Assembly (NCBI RefSeq): GCF_000165505.1
Contig: NC_014632.1
Coordinates: forward strand, 1,550,001-1,614,000
Direction: 5' to 3'
Length of the DNA: 64,000 nucleotides
Origin: Ilyobacter polytropus DSM 2926
Lineage (GTDB): Bacteria; Fusobacteriota; Fusobacteriia; Fusobacteriales; Fusobacteriaceae
This document shows, one piece after another, positions 1 through 8,130 of this stretch. Under the pieces are notes generated by a model. The model did no database searches. It saw only the letters and a list, made by a program, of their open reading frames with translations, and had not been told where the DNA came from. Numbering within the stretch: position 1 is the stretch's first letter; each line of letters begins with the position of its first letter. Position numbers and translations under genes: made by a program.

Positions 1-190
1 AATCAGCTTTCCTTTTTTTGTTCTCAATATTTTGACTACTACTTTCCCCATAAAGTTTAAAGAATTATTATTTTATTTTTTGATCACTCCTAACTCCATG
101 TAAACCAAAGAAACCTGTTCTTATTTCAAGAATAATTTTATAGAATTAATCCATAAAACATCTCGAATTTTTATAACAGATTTGTTAATA

Positions 191-224
191 GAATATAAAA
201 AAAACCTCTGCAAAAGCAGAGGTT
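191..224 (-). terminator. Intrinsic terminator of the outer-membrane barrel gene
   Basis: A 9-bp perfect stem (203-211 with 216-224) closes an AAAA loop. On the minus strand it is followed by a run of U with a single purine break. It lies just beyond the stop codon at 240 and points away from that gene. Confidence 0.85.
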
Positions 225-239
225 CGATTTAATATTCTA

Positions 240-1124
240 TTAGAATGCAGCTTTAGCTCCTACAACAACTTGGAATTGGTTGTCGCTGTACCAGTCTCCA
301 CCTTCAGCATAGTTAACTGAAATTACCTCGTAAGAAGTGTAAGCCCATAGAGAAACATCGTTGTCTAATTTCTTAGAGATTCCTACTCTTGGTGCGATGT
401 GAGCATTTAGAGATTCAGAAGCTTTGTCTCCTGCTGTACCATCAGCATAGTACTCAAGTCCCACATATGCTCCAGAATCGTGCTTGTATAGAGTAGAGAA
501 AGCTTCCATCTCTAACTCAGCAGATGTATTTTCGTTGCTTCCGTGTCCTCCTGAAGTGTTGTGGTATAGATATAACCATGTTCCTGTCCAGTCGAAGATT
601 CCTAACTTACCAGTATCAAGTAAGATGTCTAACTCATAGTCGTCTCCGTGTACTCCTGTTTCTACACCATCTTGATAATACATAGCTCCCCATAAAGTCA
701 GAGTTGTATTGTCTGTTAGAGCTGTACTAGCTTCTAACCAAGGTGAATAAGATGATTGTGTAACATCATCGCTTCCGTTTGTATCATAGTAGTAATCTAA
801 TCCAGCTGCAAGATCCCAATCTCCAGACTTTCCTAAGTCATAAGATAGTCCAAATCTGTTATCCCAGTAAGTTTCTAAATCGTCACCATTTGTTACATTT
901 TTGTAGTTTTTCTCTACGTCGAATGTAACTGCAAGCTTATCTGTCATGTCGATAGAACCTTCAACTAGTGTCCATTCTACGTTTTGAGAATTAGAACCAG
1001 TATCGTTGTTAGTTGGACGATTTTCAGTTAACTCAGCCCAGTTTCTAACCCATCCAGTCGCTGCTGGTGCCATTACACCTAATGCAAGTAGTCCAGCTAA
1101 AGTAACTATAAGTCTTTTTTTCAT
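240..1124 (-). CDS. Outer membrane beta-barrel protein (porin-like)
   Basis: The 294-residue product starts with a clear Sec signal peptide (MKKRLIVTLAGLLALGVM, then APAATG). The rest is rich in Trp, Tyr and alternating polar/hydrophobic stretches typical of transmembrane beta strands. It ends in Phe (GAKAAF), the usual C-terminal signal for BAM-dependent outer-membrane insertion. There are no Cys residues and no peptidase motif. It probably forms a channel or structural barrel; I cannot place it in a named porin family. The ATG start is preceded by GGGGAGAG at good spacing. It is monocistronic, with its own candidate promoter and terminator. Confidence 0.75.
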   Translation of the reverse strand: MKKRLIVTLAGLLALGVMAPAATGWVRNWAELTENRPTNNDTGSNSQNVEWTLVEGSIDMTDKLAVTFDVEKNYKNVTNGDDLETYWDNRFGLSYDLGKSGDWDLAAGLDYYYDTNGSDDVTQSSYSPWLEASTALTDNTTLTLWGAMYYQDGVETGVHGDDYELDILLDTGKLGIFDWTGTWLYLYHNTSGGHGSNENTSAELEMEAFSTLYKHDSGAYVGLEYYADGTAGDKASESLNAHIAPRVGISKKLDNDVSLWAYTSYEVISVNYAEGGDWYSDNQFQVVVGAKAAF

Positions 1125-1178
1125 TATTATCTCTCCCCTTTTTCATTTTAATAACTTCCAAAATCTCTCGCTAATGTA

Positions 1179-1207
1179 AGTATATTTAACTTTTACTCTT
1201 ATTTAAA
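1179..1207 (-). promoter_or_regulatory. Candidate sigma-70 promoter of the barrel gene
   Basis: On the minus strand TTTAAA (1202-1207) and TATACT (1179-1184) are 17 bp apart, about 55 bp upstream of the ATG. The -35 is weak, so this is a plausible but unproven promoter. The rest of 1125-1560 is very AT-rich intergenic DNA with no convincing gene. Confidence 0.4.
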
Positions 1208-1560
1208 ATATATTTTTTATATGCAAACTATTTTTTTTATTATAGAGAATTATTGTTTTTTATTTATTCCTTTAAAATATAGCTTTATAAGATAAACGAT
1301 TGTTCATTTTATACAATTGCAACGCTCTTTTTTGGAAAAAATTGTACACTTTTTTCACACTTTTTTTTAATTTTTTTTTATTTCACAGCTTACCCTTACC
1401 TGTTATTCTTATATGCAGTTTTCACTATATATACAGCACTTTTTAGACTTATTGAGAATAAAAAGCATTGTTATTTTAAAAAATAATCTTCATAATAATT
1501 TTAACTTAAGAAACTATTTTCTCAGATATTTAATTTTTTCTCTTGTTTTTATAAAAATTC

Positions 1561-1595
1561 AAATACAAAAAAAGACGAGTATAAACCCGTCTTTT
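1561..1595 (-). terminator. Intrinsic terminator of rplM-rpsI
   Basis: AAAAGACG (1570-1577) pairs with CGTCTTTT (1588-1595). The minus-strand transcript then runs into a U-rich tract. It sits 17 bp beyond the rpsI stop. Confidence 0.8.
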
Positions 1596-1611
1596 CCATA
1601 AAATTGAAAAC

Positions 1612-2010
1612 TTATCTTTTTGAGAACTGTGGTGATCTTCTTGCTTTTTTCTTACCGAATTTCTTTCTTTCTACCATTCTAGAGTCTCTAGTTAGGAAAC
1701 CAGCTTCTCTTAATGCTTTCTTTAAAGATTCGTCAGAAGAAAGAAGAGCTCTTGATATACCGTGTCTGATTGCTCCAGCTTGTCCGGCATTTCCTCCACC
1801 ATCTACATTTATTTTTACTGTAAATTTATCCAAAGTCTCAGTAAGTACTAGCGGCTGTTCTACAATTTTAGAAAGAATTTCTCTTCCACCAAAATATTCT
1901 GCCATAGTTTTACCATTAATCTCTATTCCAGATCCACCAGGGATAAGTCTTACTCTTGCTACAGAAGTTTTTCTTCTTCCAGTTCCTATATATTGCATCA
2001 TTTCTGCCAC
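1612..2010 (-). CDS. rpsI: 30S ribosomal protein S9
   Basis: Small-subunit ribosomal protein S9. It has the diagnostic N-terminal [16 protein letters not shown] motif, a [19 protein letters not shown] core, and the basic tail ending in SPQFSKR whose terminal Lys-Arg reaches the P site. I choose a GTG start at 2010 (132 residues). The AGGAGG ribosome-binding site lies 9 bases upstream of this GTG but only 3 bases from an in-frame TTG at 2016, which would add two residues. It is the second gene of the usual L13-S9 operon, 18 bases after the rplM stop. Confidence 0.97.
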   Translation of the reverse strand: MAEMMQYIGTGRRKTSVARVRLIPGGSGIEINGKTMAEYFGGREILSKIVEQPLVLTETLDKFTVKINVDGGGNAGQAGAIRHGISRALLSSDESLKKALREAGFLTRDSRMVERKKFGKKKARRSPQFSKR

Positions 2011-2028
2011 TGTCAATTACCTCCTAAA

Positions 2029-2463
2029 TTATAGTTCTACCGTTTCTGGCTTTTGTGCTGCGTGAGTGTGTTCAGCTCCAACAAATACTCTCAATCTTGT
2101 TAACTGCTCTCTTCCTAATTTGTTATTTGGAAGCATTCTCTTTACAGCTAGCATTAAAGCTTCTTCTGGTTTTTTAGCTAAGACTTCTTCAAGTCTTCTC
2201 TCTCTTAGCCCTCCAGGGAATCCAGAATGGTTATAATACATTTTGTCAGTAAGTTTCTTTCCAGTTACAGCAATTTTCTCCATGTTAGTTACGATTACGA
2301 AGTCTCCTCCATCGATATGTGGAGTGTAAGTAACTTTATTTTTACCCATAAGTTTCTTAGCTATTTCAGCAGCTAATCTACCTAGAATTTTTCCCTCAGC
2401 ATCGTAGTGATACCAGTCTCTTATTACATCTTCTTTTCTTTGCATTACAGTGTACTTGTTCAC
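2029..2463 (-). CDS. rplM: 50S ribosomal protein L13
   Basis: Large-subunit protein L13, 144 residues. Motifs include [20 protein letters not shown], the GDFVIVTN segment and [20 protein letters not shown], all family landmarks. Translation starts at a GTG 8 bases after AGGAGG. It leads the rplM-rpsI operon and has a full-consensus promoter and a structured 5' leader. Confidence 0.97.
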   Translation of the reverse strand: MNKYTVMQRKEDVIRDWYHYDAEGKILGRLAAEIAKKLMGKNKVTYTPHIDGGDFVIVTNMEKIAVTGKKLTDKMYYNHSGFPGGLRERRLEEVLAKKPEEALMLAVKRMLPNNKLGREQLTRLRVFVGAEHTHAAQKPETVEL

Positions 2464-2483
2464 TATTTTTTCCTCCTCAGTAA

Positions 2484-2538
2484 GTTATATTTACATAAAT
2501 ATAACGCAACGGTCCTTTGTGGGAAAGGATTATTTTAC
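2484..2538 (-). promoter_or_regulatory. Structured 5' leader of rplM-rpsI (possible L13 autoregulatory RNA)
   Basis: The predicted transcript starts near 2538. Reading 5' to 3', CCTTT and AAAGG pair around CCCAC. Next comes a 10-bp perfect hairpin (2484-2493 with 2496-2505, extending outward to a G-C pair), ending just before the AGGAGG site. L13 leaders that bind the protein are known in other bacteria; whether this is one is inference. Confidence 0.5.
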
Positions 2539-2544
2539 CAAAGT

Positions 2545-2573
2545 ATTATATATTTTTTAACATTTTATGTCAA
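2545..2573 (-). promoter_or_regulatory. Consensus sigma-70 promoter of rplM-rpsI
   Basis: The minus strand carries a perfect TTGACA (2568-2573), a 17-bp spacer and a perfect TATAAT (2545-2550). A start near 2538 gives a leader of about 75 nt, as expected for a highly expressed ribosomal operon. Confidence 0.9.
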
Positions 2574-2652
2574 GACATTTTACTTGAAATATAAATCTTA
2601 AAATTATTTTTTAACTTTCTTTCCCCTCTATACTGGACATCCTGTTATATTT

Positions 2653-2695
2653 ATAAAAAAATAAAAAAACAAGACGACATTAAATCGTCCTGTTT
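2653..2695 (-). terminator. Intrinsic terminator after the 2705-3382 gene
   Basis: An 11-bp stem with one G-U pair (2667-2677 with 2685-2695), followed on the minus strand by a long U-rich tract. Confidence 0.8.
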
Positions 2696-2704
2696 AAAGG
2701 TTCT

Positions 2705-3382
2705 TTAATTATTTTCTTTTGGGTCCTCAGACTTAGGAATAGGTCTTCCAAACATCCACTCTATCTGTCTTCTAAGCCCTGTAAGATCATGTTCCTTTCC
2801 GTCGAGAGAGATCCTGTCATCTATAGGAAAGGCAGTAAATCCCTCCTCTATACTCATTTCATTCTTGAGATTAAGCTGAAGCTTTACTGATTCCTTGGTT
2901 CCAAAAGGTCTAAACTCTGTTTTTACAGTCTTGATGAGATTTTCATCAGCCATTATTTTTTTTATCTCCTCTTCGCCAAACCTTCTCTGAGGTGGATATG
3001 CTGCTATGAAAAGATCGCAAGATTGCACAAATTTTAGTCCTTCAGGCTTTTTTTCCAAAAGGTCTAAGGTATACTTTCCTCTTTCTGTAATTAGAAAGTT
3101 TTCAATGTCTATGACTTTTTTACCTGTACCAAAAGGGGAAGCCGCTATACCAAATTCACCCTTTGAGATAAGCTCGTCCTCTGGCCCGTTAAGTCTCATT
3201 TCAAACATTGTATTTCTCTCAAGTCCGTCTAACTCCAAAACCATAGAAAGGTTCTTCATAGGAAATGGGAAAACCGGCTGAATCATCTCAGAAAATGCCC
3301 CTAAAATGTCTATAGCTCCCCCTAGTTGCTTGTTTATATTGGCTTTATGTGCCACTATTAAATTTCTAACCTTTAATGCCAT
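2705..3382 (-). CDS. Conserved-looking protein of unknown function
   Basis: 225 residues with no signal peptide, transmembrane segment or cysteine cluster that I recognise. Apart from Pro-rich stretches (FPFPMKNLSMV, YPPQRRFGEEE) it looks like a soluble cytoplasmic alpha/beta protein. The C-terminus is a charged tail (PIPKSEDPKENN). The ATG is preceded by AGGGGAG at normal spacing. It has its own terminator and a 130-base gap to cca, so it is probably transcribed alone. I do not recognise the family and assign no function. Confidence 0.7.
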   Translation of the reverse strand: MALKVRNLIVAHKANINKQLGGAIDILGAFSEMIQPVFPFPMKNLSMVLELDGLERNTMFEMRLNGPEDELISKGEFGIAASPFGTGKKVIDIENFLITERGKYTLDLLEKKPEGLKFVQSCDLFIAAYPPQRRFGEEEIKKIMADENLIKTVKTEFRPFGTKESVKLQLNLKNEMSIEEGFTAFPIDDRISLDGKEHDLTGLRRQIEWMFGRPIPKSEDPKENN

Positions 3383-3512
3383 TTATTTCTCCCCTCTTTC
3401 TCTTTTTATTTTATCCTTGGAAATTTCTTAATTATTCTATGTATAGATTTATCCTGTTTTTTTAGAATATAGTTATGGACTGCCCCTCTATTCTCCTATA
3501 AATATAACATAT

Positions 3513-4796
3513 TTAAATTCCTTTGTAAACAAGCCCTCCAGCCAGCCTAGTGAAGTAAAATTCCTCAGCCTCTTTAAGGTTATTAAATTCTTCCTCTAGC
3601 TGTGCCTCATAAAGTTCTTTTAGTATCTCACCAAAGTTTTCACCAGGTTCTAATCCCCATTTTATAAGGTCTTTACCTTTGACTATTGGTTTAAGTTCAT
3701 CTTTAACTCTGTGATAAACAGCCCCTATACTCTCTATTATCTCTAATTCTTTTTTGTTGTCACTTCGTCCTCTTCCTAGTACATCACATCTGTAGAGTTT
3801 TAATAACTTATCTATATCCACCTTTGCAGCCAGCTTCTTTACTGAGATCTTGTCAGCTCCTCCTTTTAATAGGATTTTCAGAGGTTCCTCATGATATCTC
3901 ACTAATTTTCTGGCATTGTTTATAAGGTCTCTGTTATCTGTAAATTTTATTATCTCCCTGTCAAATATCTCATGAGATTTTTCACAGTGTCCCTCAAATC
4001 CCGGAAAGGTCTCTTTTTTACCTGCATCATGATAAAGTATGCTCCAGAATAATTCCCTAGTTCTTTCTTCTTTTGAAAGTACATCTAACATCATCATGGT
4101 ATGTGTAAATACATCTCCCTCAGGGTGATAAATCTCATCCTGCATTACCTCTTTTAAGGAGCTTATCTCAGGCATTATCCTTTGTAAAATACCTGTTTTT
4201 TCCAGGAACAGAAATCCCTCAGAGGGTTTTATTCCCAACATATATATTTTCTCAAGCTCCCGACATATTCTCTCTTTGGGAACCTTTGAAATCTCTTCTT
4301 TCTCTGTCTTTATAATAACTTCCAATAAATGGTCAGCAGAAAATCCAAACCTGCTTATAAACTGTGCTGTTCTAAGGATTCTAAGGGGATCCTGTAAAAA
4401 ACTATTTTTATCCACATAGCTCAGAAGTTTATTTTTTATATCTTCCATTCCACCAAAAAAATCCAGATACTTGTCTTCTATAAGATTATAGTAAATGGAA
4501 TTTACTGTAAAATCTCGCCTTCTTGCACATTCTTTTATTGGGATTTTCACCTCTATAAAGGAGATCTCTATGCTGTTATTCAGTATGTATATCTCGTAGC
4601 TTTTTCCCACCTTTTTAAATTTTCCGTACTTTTGAAGGATTTTTTCAAACTTATCCCTTTTTATCCCCATCACTTCAAGGTCTATATCCTTTATCTCATC
4701 CTCTGTTGCTCCCATTAGCCGGTCTCTTACCCAGCCTCCCACAAGATAAGCTTCCCCGTTGTTTTCCCATATCTCCTTTATCAGCTTTCTGTACAT
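3513..4796 (-). CDS. cca: CCA tRNA nucleotidyltransferase with HD domain
   Basis: 427-residue class II nucleotidyltransferase that adds or repairs the tRNA 3' CCA end. The N-terminal head shows LVGGWVRDRLMG, the metal-binding DIDLEV, RRDFTVNSIYYN and DPLRILRTAQFISRFGF. A central neck-body is followed by an HD-type phosphohydrolase segment (LYHDAGKKETFPGFEGH, then RYHEEPLK). The encoded tRNAs in this window already carry CCA, so repair may be the main role here. It is the last gene of xseB-ispA-cca. Its AGGAGG site directly follows a terminator hairpin at 4807-4828. Confidence 0.92.
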   Translation of the reverse strand: MYRKLIKEIWENNGEAYLVGGWVRDRLMGATEDEIKDIDLEVMGIKRDKFEKILQKYGKFKKVGKSYEIYILNNSIEISFIEVKIPIKECARRRDFTVNSIYYNLIEDKYLDFFGGMEDIKNKLLSYVDKNSFLQDPLRILRTAQFISRFGFSADHLLEVIIKTEKEEISKVPKERICRELEKIYMLGIKPSEGFLFLEKTGILQRIMPEISSLKEVMQDEIYHPEGDVFTHTMMMLDVLSKEERTRELFWSILYHDAGKKETFPGFEGHCEKSHEIFDREIIKFTDNRDLINNARKLVRYHEEPLKILLKGGADKISVKKLAAKVDIDKLLKLYRCDVLGRGRSDNKKELEIIESIGAVYHRVKDELKPIVKGKDLIKWGLEPGENFGEILKELYEAQLEEEFNNLKEAEEFYFTRLAGGLVYKGI

Positions 4797-4806
4797 TCTG
4801 CCTCCT

Positions 4807-4828
4807 AAAAAAGGGACCCTTAGGTCCC
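4807..4828 (-). terminator. Terminator/attenuator between ispA and cca
   Basis: GGGACC (4813-4818) pairs with GGTCCC (4823-4828) around a 4-base loop. On the minus strand it is followed by six U residues. The hairpin abuts the ispA stop, and the U tract runs straight into the AGGAGG of cca. Confidence 0.7.
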
Positions 4829-5712
4829 TACTTTTCTCTTTCCTGTATATAATCTGCTAGTTCTATAAAGAGCCTTCCCTTATCCGACTCAAATTCACTG
4901 CGTATTATATTTTTGGCCGCTTCTATTTTTTCAGCTAGCATCTCTTTTGTTTTTTCCATTCCAAAAATAGAAGGATAAGTGGATTTTTCAAGTTCTGTAT
5001 CACTTCCCACAGGTTTTCCTATTTTCTCAAAATCACCCTCTATATCTAATATATCGTCCTTTATCTGAAAGGCCAGCCCTATAAGCTCAGAATATTCAAT
5101 AAGTTTTTCTTTTTTTTCACCCTCTATTCCGGCTATTATACAGGCCACTTCCACAGGAAGACTTATCATCTTGCCTGTTTTATGAGTGTGGATATACTGC
5201 AAAACAGGAAGGTCTATACTTTTTCCTTCGCTTTCTATATCTACCATCTGTCCGCCTATCATACCATTTACACCTGCATACTGAGATGTAAGCCTTACTA
5301 TATCTACGATCTTTTGAGCATCTATCTCTTGATCTTTAGATGTTAGTACATTAAAGGCATGAGTCAAAAGAGCATCACCTATAAGTATCCCCTGAGCCTC
5401 TCCATATTTTTTATGTGTAGTGAGCTTTCCTCTTCTGTAGTCGTCATCATCAAGAGCAGGCAGATCGTCATGTACAAGAGAATAAGAGTGTATCATCTCT
5501 ATAGCCACTGCAGCTGGTATCCCCTTTTCTTCCCTTTCTCCCAATAGCTTCAAGGTCATCAGGAGCAGAATAGGTCTAAGCCTCTTACCGCCGTTTAACA
5601 CTGCATATTTCATCCCGTCTGCTATCACCTTGGGATATTTCAGGTCATCCAGGTAATTTTTTACACTTTCATCTATGATTTCTCTTTTTTCTTTCAAATA
5701 GTTTTTAAGCAT
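4828..5712 (-). CDS. ispA: Polyprenyl (farnesyl/geranylgeranyl) diphosphate synthase
   Basis: 294-residue short-chain trans-prenyl synthase that condenses isopentenyl diphosphate onto allylic diphosphates. The first aspartate-rich motif is DDLPALDDDDYRRG and the second is DDILDIEGD. NGGKRLRP binds isopentenyl diphosphate, and a conserved THKKYGEAQGILIGDALLTHAF follows. The two extra residues in the first DDxx(xx)D motif and the small residues before it fit a bacterial FPP/GGPP synthase; chain length cannot be fixed by eye. It sits 12 bases after xseB, an order common in bacteria. SD is AGGAG. Confidence 0.9.
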   Translation of the reverse strand: MLKNYLKEKREIIDESVKNYLDDLKYPKVIADGMKYAVLNGGKRLRPILLLMTLKLLGEREEKGIPAAVAIEMIHSYSLVHDDLPALDDDDYRRGKLTTHKKYGEAQGILIGDALLTHAFNVLTSKDQEIDAQKIVDIVRLTSQYAGVNGMIGGQMVDIESEGKSIDLPVLQYIHTHKTGKMISLPVEVACIIAGIEGEKKEKLIEYSELIGLAFQIKDDILDIEGDFEKIGKPVGSDTELEKSTYPSIFGMEKTKEMLAEKIEAAKNIIRSEFESDKGRLFIELADYIQEREK

Positions 5713-5724
5713 AATTATCTCCTA

Positions 5725-5940
5725 TTAAAACTCCTCTAATTTAATTTCTCCGTTTTCCTCTATAACTTTCATTATCTTCCCCTCTGCTTTTTCAAGCATA
5801 TCTGAAGATTTTTTCAAAAGTTTCATGGCTTTTTCATATTCCTTGATAGAAGCAGAAAGTTCCATGTCTCCACTTTCAAGCTTGGATATTACTTCATCTA
5901 CCTCAACTAAATTTTCTTCAAAAGTTTTTACCTTTGCCAT
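5725..5940 (-). CDS. xseB: Exodeoxyribonuclease VII small subunit
   Basis: 71-residue XseB: TFEENLVEVDEVISKLESGDMELSASIKEYEKAMKL matches the family pattern (the FEE..L..IV..LE.G...LEES...YE.G), forming a helical hairpin that binds XseA. The length is typical. It is the first gene of xseB-ispA-cca. The large subunit xseA is not in this window. The SD GAGGTG lies just before the ATG. A dispersed repeat lies upstream. Confidence 0.92.
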   Translation of the reverse strand: MAKVKTFEENLVEVDEVISKLESGDMELSASIKEYEKAMKLLKKSSDMLEKAEGKIMKVIEENGEIKLEEF

Positions 5941-5989
5941 ATTATCACCTCATAGAAAATTATACTATATCAAAGGGCTCTTCACAAGT

Positions 5990-6476
5990 TAATAAAGTAC
6001 TGAATTTACAAGAATATTAGAGTCAAAAGATTTTGTCACGAATGAAAACCAATAAAAGTCAAAAAAATTAACACGAATAAATACAAAACCTTTTGCCACA
6101 GAGGACACAGAGAAAAAGAGAGAGTTTCACAGAGTTAAAACCGAAACTATAAACACTCTCTTTTGCGAAAAGGGTTTTTTTATCCTTTTTCCCTTGCCAT
6201 TGACAAAATCAGCGTTAAGAATAACTGCAGTGAAATCCTTAGAAAAAATCGACTGTCTGAGCGTAGCGAGTGACCAGAAAATAACGAGTTACACGAGTAT
6301 ATTTTCTGGTTCTCAGAAACTCGTTTTCTGAGTTTCCTTATTGCTGTTGGATTTTCAAGGTTATTTAGCTGATTTTTCACAGGCTTGAACTTTTGGTTAT
6401 GCCCTGACCGAAGGGAGGAAATGCCCTTGGGGTGCTTTTCTTTCAAGAGAAAAGTAACGAATCCCGATAAATTCAA
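5990..6476. repeat. Dispersed palindromic intergenic repeat, copy A
   Basis: This fills the 590-base gap between xseB and rsmD. It shares with 25255-25645 an identical 27-base block (6196-6222 = 25480-25506), the following AGAAAAAATC tract, the ATTTAGCT..TTTTTCACAGGC block and a terminal hairpin (6435-6441 with 6448-6454, loop TTCAAG). Copy A also carries an 11-bp perfect stem (6273-6283 with 6300-6310) that copy B lacks. The possible 98-residue reading frame within it looks incidental. Confidence 0.7.
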
Positions 6477-6488
6477 TAATTCCTCACA

Positions 6489-6524
6489 AAAAATTTAAAA
6501 GCCGCCTGAAATAAACAGGCGGCT
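6489..6524 (-). terminator. Terminator of the prfA-prmC-queA-rsmD operon
   Basis: AGCCGCCTG (6500-6508) pairs perfectly with CAGGCGGCT (6516-6524). A U-rich stretch follows on the minus strand. It lies just beyond the rsmD stop. Confidence 0.88.
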
Positions 6525-6529
6525 GATTA

Positions 6530-7078
6530 TTATTTTGTATAAAAAGTAAGAGTTTTCTTTCCGTAGCTTTTTTCATCTACTTTTTTATATCCCACTATCT
6601 CCTGGTCAAGTCTCTCATGAAGATGATGTTCACATATAATAAGACCACCATCAGATAGGATACCGTTTTTTTCTATCTTTTTAATAACCTCTGTACATAC
6701 ATTTTCTCTGTAAGGAGGATCCATAAATATTATGTCGAATTTTTCTCCTTTTCTACCCAAGATTTCTATTGCTCTAGAAACCTCATTTTTATAAGCTCTG
6801 CATTTATTCTCAAAGCCAAGACTGTTTACATTTTCAATTATTACTTTGAGGGCTTCCTGATCTTTTTCTATCATTATAGCTCTCTTTGCACCTCTGCTTA
6901 TAGCTTCTAGGGCTATATTCCCAGTTCCGCTAAAAAGATCTAAGATACTGCAATCTTCTACATAGGGCTGTATTTTTGAAAACAATGCCTCCTTTACTCT
7001 GTCTAAAGTAGGTCTTGTTTCTGTCCCTTTTCTGCATTTTATACTTTTGTTTTTAGCTGTTCCGGCTATTATTCTCAT
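6530..7078 (-). CDS. rsmD: 16S rRNA (guanine-966-N2)-methyltransferase
   Basis: 182-residue SAM-dependent methyltransferase of the RsmD type, modifying G966 of 16S rRNA. Evidence: N-terminal MRIIAGTAKNK and RPTLDRVKEALFS (family signature), SAM-binding ILDLFSGTGNIALEAISRGA, and catalytic DPPY in FDIIFMDPPYRE. Length matches the family. It is the last gene of the prfA operon. Its ribosome-binding site AGGAGGTGA overlaps the 3' end of queA. Confidence 0.93.
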   Translation of the reverse strand: MRIIAGTAKNKSIKCRKGTETRPTLDRVKEALFSKIQPYVEDCSILDLFSGTGNIALEAISRGAKRAIMIEKDQEALKVIIENVNSLGFENKCRAYKNEVSRAIEILGRKGEKFDIIFMDPPYRENVCTEVIKKIEKNGILSDGGLIICEHHLHERLDQEIVGYKKVDEKSYGKKTLTFYTK

Positions 7079-7088
7079 ATCTCACCTC

Positions 7089-8120
7089 CTAATAAATGAA
7101 CATCGCATCTCCAAAACTGAAAAATTGATATTTCTTTATAACCGCTTTTTCGTAAACATCCATAATCAATTCCCTGCTAGAAAATGCAGACACGAGCATT
7201 AAAAGGGTAGATTTCGGAAGGTGGAAATTTGTTATCAAGGCATCTACAATCTTAAATTTATATCCAGGATAAATAAATATATCTGTCGTTCCTTTTCCTG
7301 CTACAAGTTTCCCATTTTCATCTACCGAGGACTCTAAGGTACGTATAGAGGTTGTCCCAACCGCTATGATCCTTCTTCCTTCCTCTTTGGCTCTGTTTAT
7401 TATCTCAACTGATTTTTCTGGAACCTCATAAGTTTCCTCATGCATCTTATGATCTAGCACATCTTCTGTCTGGACAGGTCTAAAAGTTCCTAGTCCCACC
7501 TCTAAAAAAAGATCAGCTATCTCCACACCTTTTTCTCTAATTTTTTCTAAAAGATCTTCTGTAAAATGAAGTCCAGCTGTTGGAGCAGCTACAGACTCAC
7601 CTTTTATAGCATATACTGTCTGATACCTTTCTTTTTCTGAAAGTTTTTCACTTATATATGGAGGAAGAGGCATCTGTCCCAGCTTGTCTAATATCTCTTC
7701 GAAAACTCCCTCATAATCGAAAGTAAGTATTCTATTACCGTCTTCTTTTATCTCTTTAAGTTCAGCTACCAGCTCATTATTTTCACCGATAAATACCTTT
7801 TGACCTATTTTAAGTCTCTTAGCATTTCCAATAAGACACTCCCAGGTATTTATATCTTTTCTTTTCAGAAGAAATACCTCGAGAATAGCCCCTGTATCTT
7901 TTCTCCCCATAAGTCTTGCAGGTATTACCCTAGTAGAATTCCTTACGAGGACATCTCCCTCTTTAAGAGAATCTATTATATTATAAAATCTTTTATGCTC
8001 TATATCCCCAGTTTTCTTATTTACCAGCATTAACCTAGAGTGGTCTCTTGGTTCTGCAGGAGTTTGTCCGATCAGTTCTTCTGGAAGATTATAGTCATAG
8101 TCAGACAATCTTGTTGACAT
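7089..8120 (-). CDS. queA: S-adenosylmethionine:tRNA ribosyltransferase-isomerase
   Basis: 343-residue QueA, which transfers the ribosyl moiety of SAM to preQ1-tRNA to form epoxyqueuosine. Family motifs include the N-terminal [48 protein letters not shown], the [10 protein letters not shown] loop and [17 protein letters not shown]. Length is full. It lies 10 bases after prmC, with AAGGAG upstream of its ATG. Confidence 0.96.
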   Translation of the reverse strand: MSTRLSDYDYNLPEELIGQTPAEPRDHSRLMLVNKKTGDIEHKRFYNIIDSLKEGDVLVRNSTRVIPARLMGRKDTGAILEVFLLKRKDINTWECLIGNAKRLKIGQKVFIGENNELVAELKEIKEDGNRILTFDYEGVFEEILDKLGQMPLPPYISEKLSEKERYQTVYAIKGESVAAPTAGLHFTEDLLEKIREKGVEIADLFLEVGLGTFRPVQTEDVLDHKMHEETYEVPEKSVEIINRAKEEGRRIIAVGTTSIRTLESSVDENGKLVAGKGTTDIFIYPGYKFKIVDALITNFHLPKSTLLMLVSAFSSRELIMDVYEKAVIKKYQFFSFGDAMFIY

Positions 8121-8130
8121 AATTTTCTCC

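Noticed and set aside
1-239. Start of the window as a gene fragment
   Set aside because: Stops in all frames, AT-rich, and no conserved motif; only the terminator at 191-224 is supported.
1413-1601. 62-residue plus-strand frame
   Set aside because: AT-driven composition (Ile, Leu, Asn, Lys), no ribosome site, and it ends in the rpsI terminator.
6180-6476. 98-residue minus-strand frame in the repeat region
   Set aside because: It lies wholly inside the dispersed repeat, is rich in Arg/Ser/Leu from palindromes, has no good ribosome site, and the second copy does not keep the frame.
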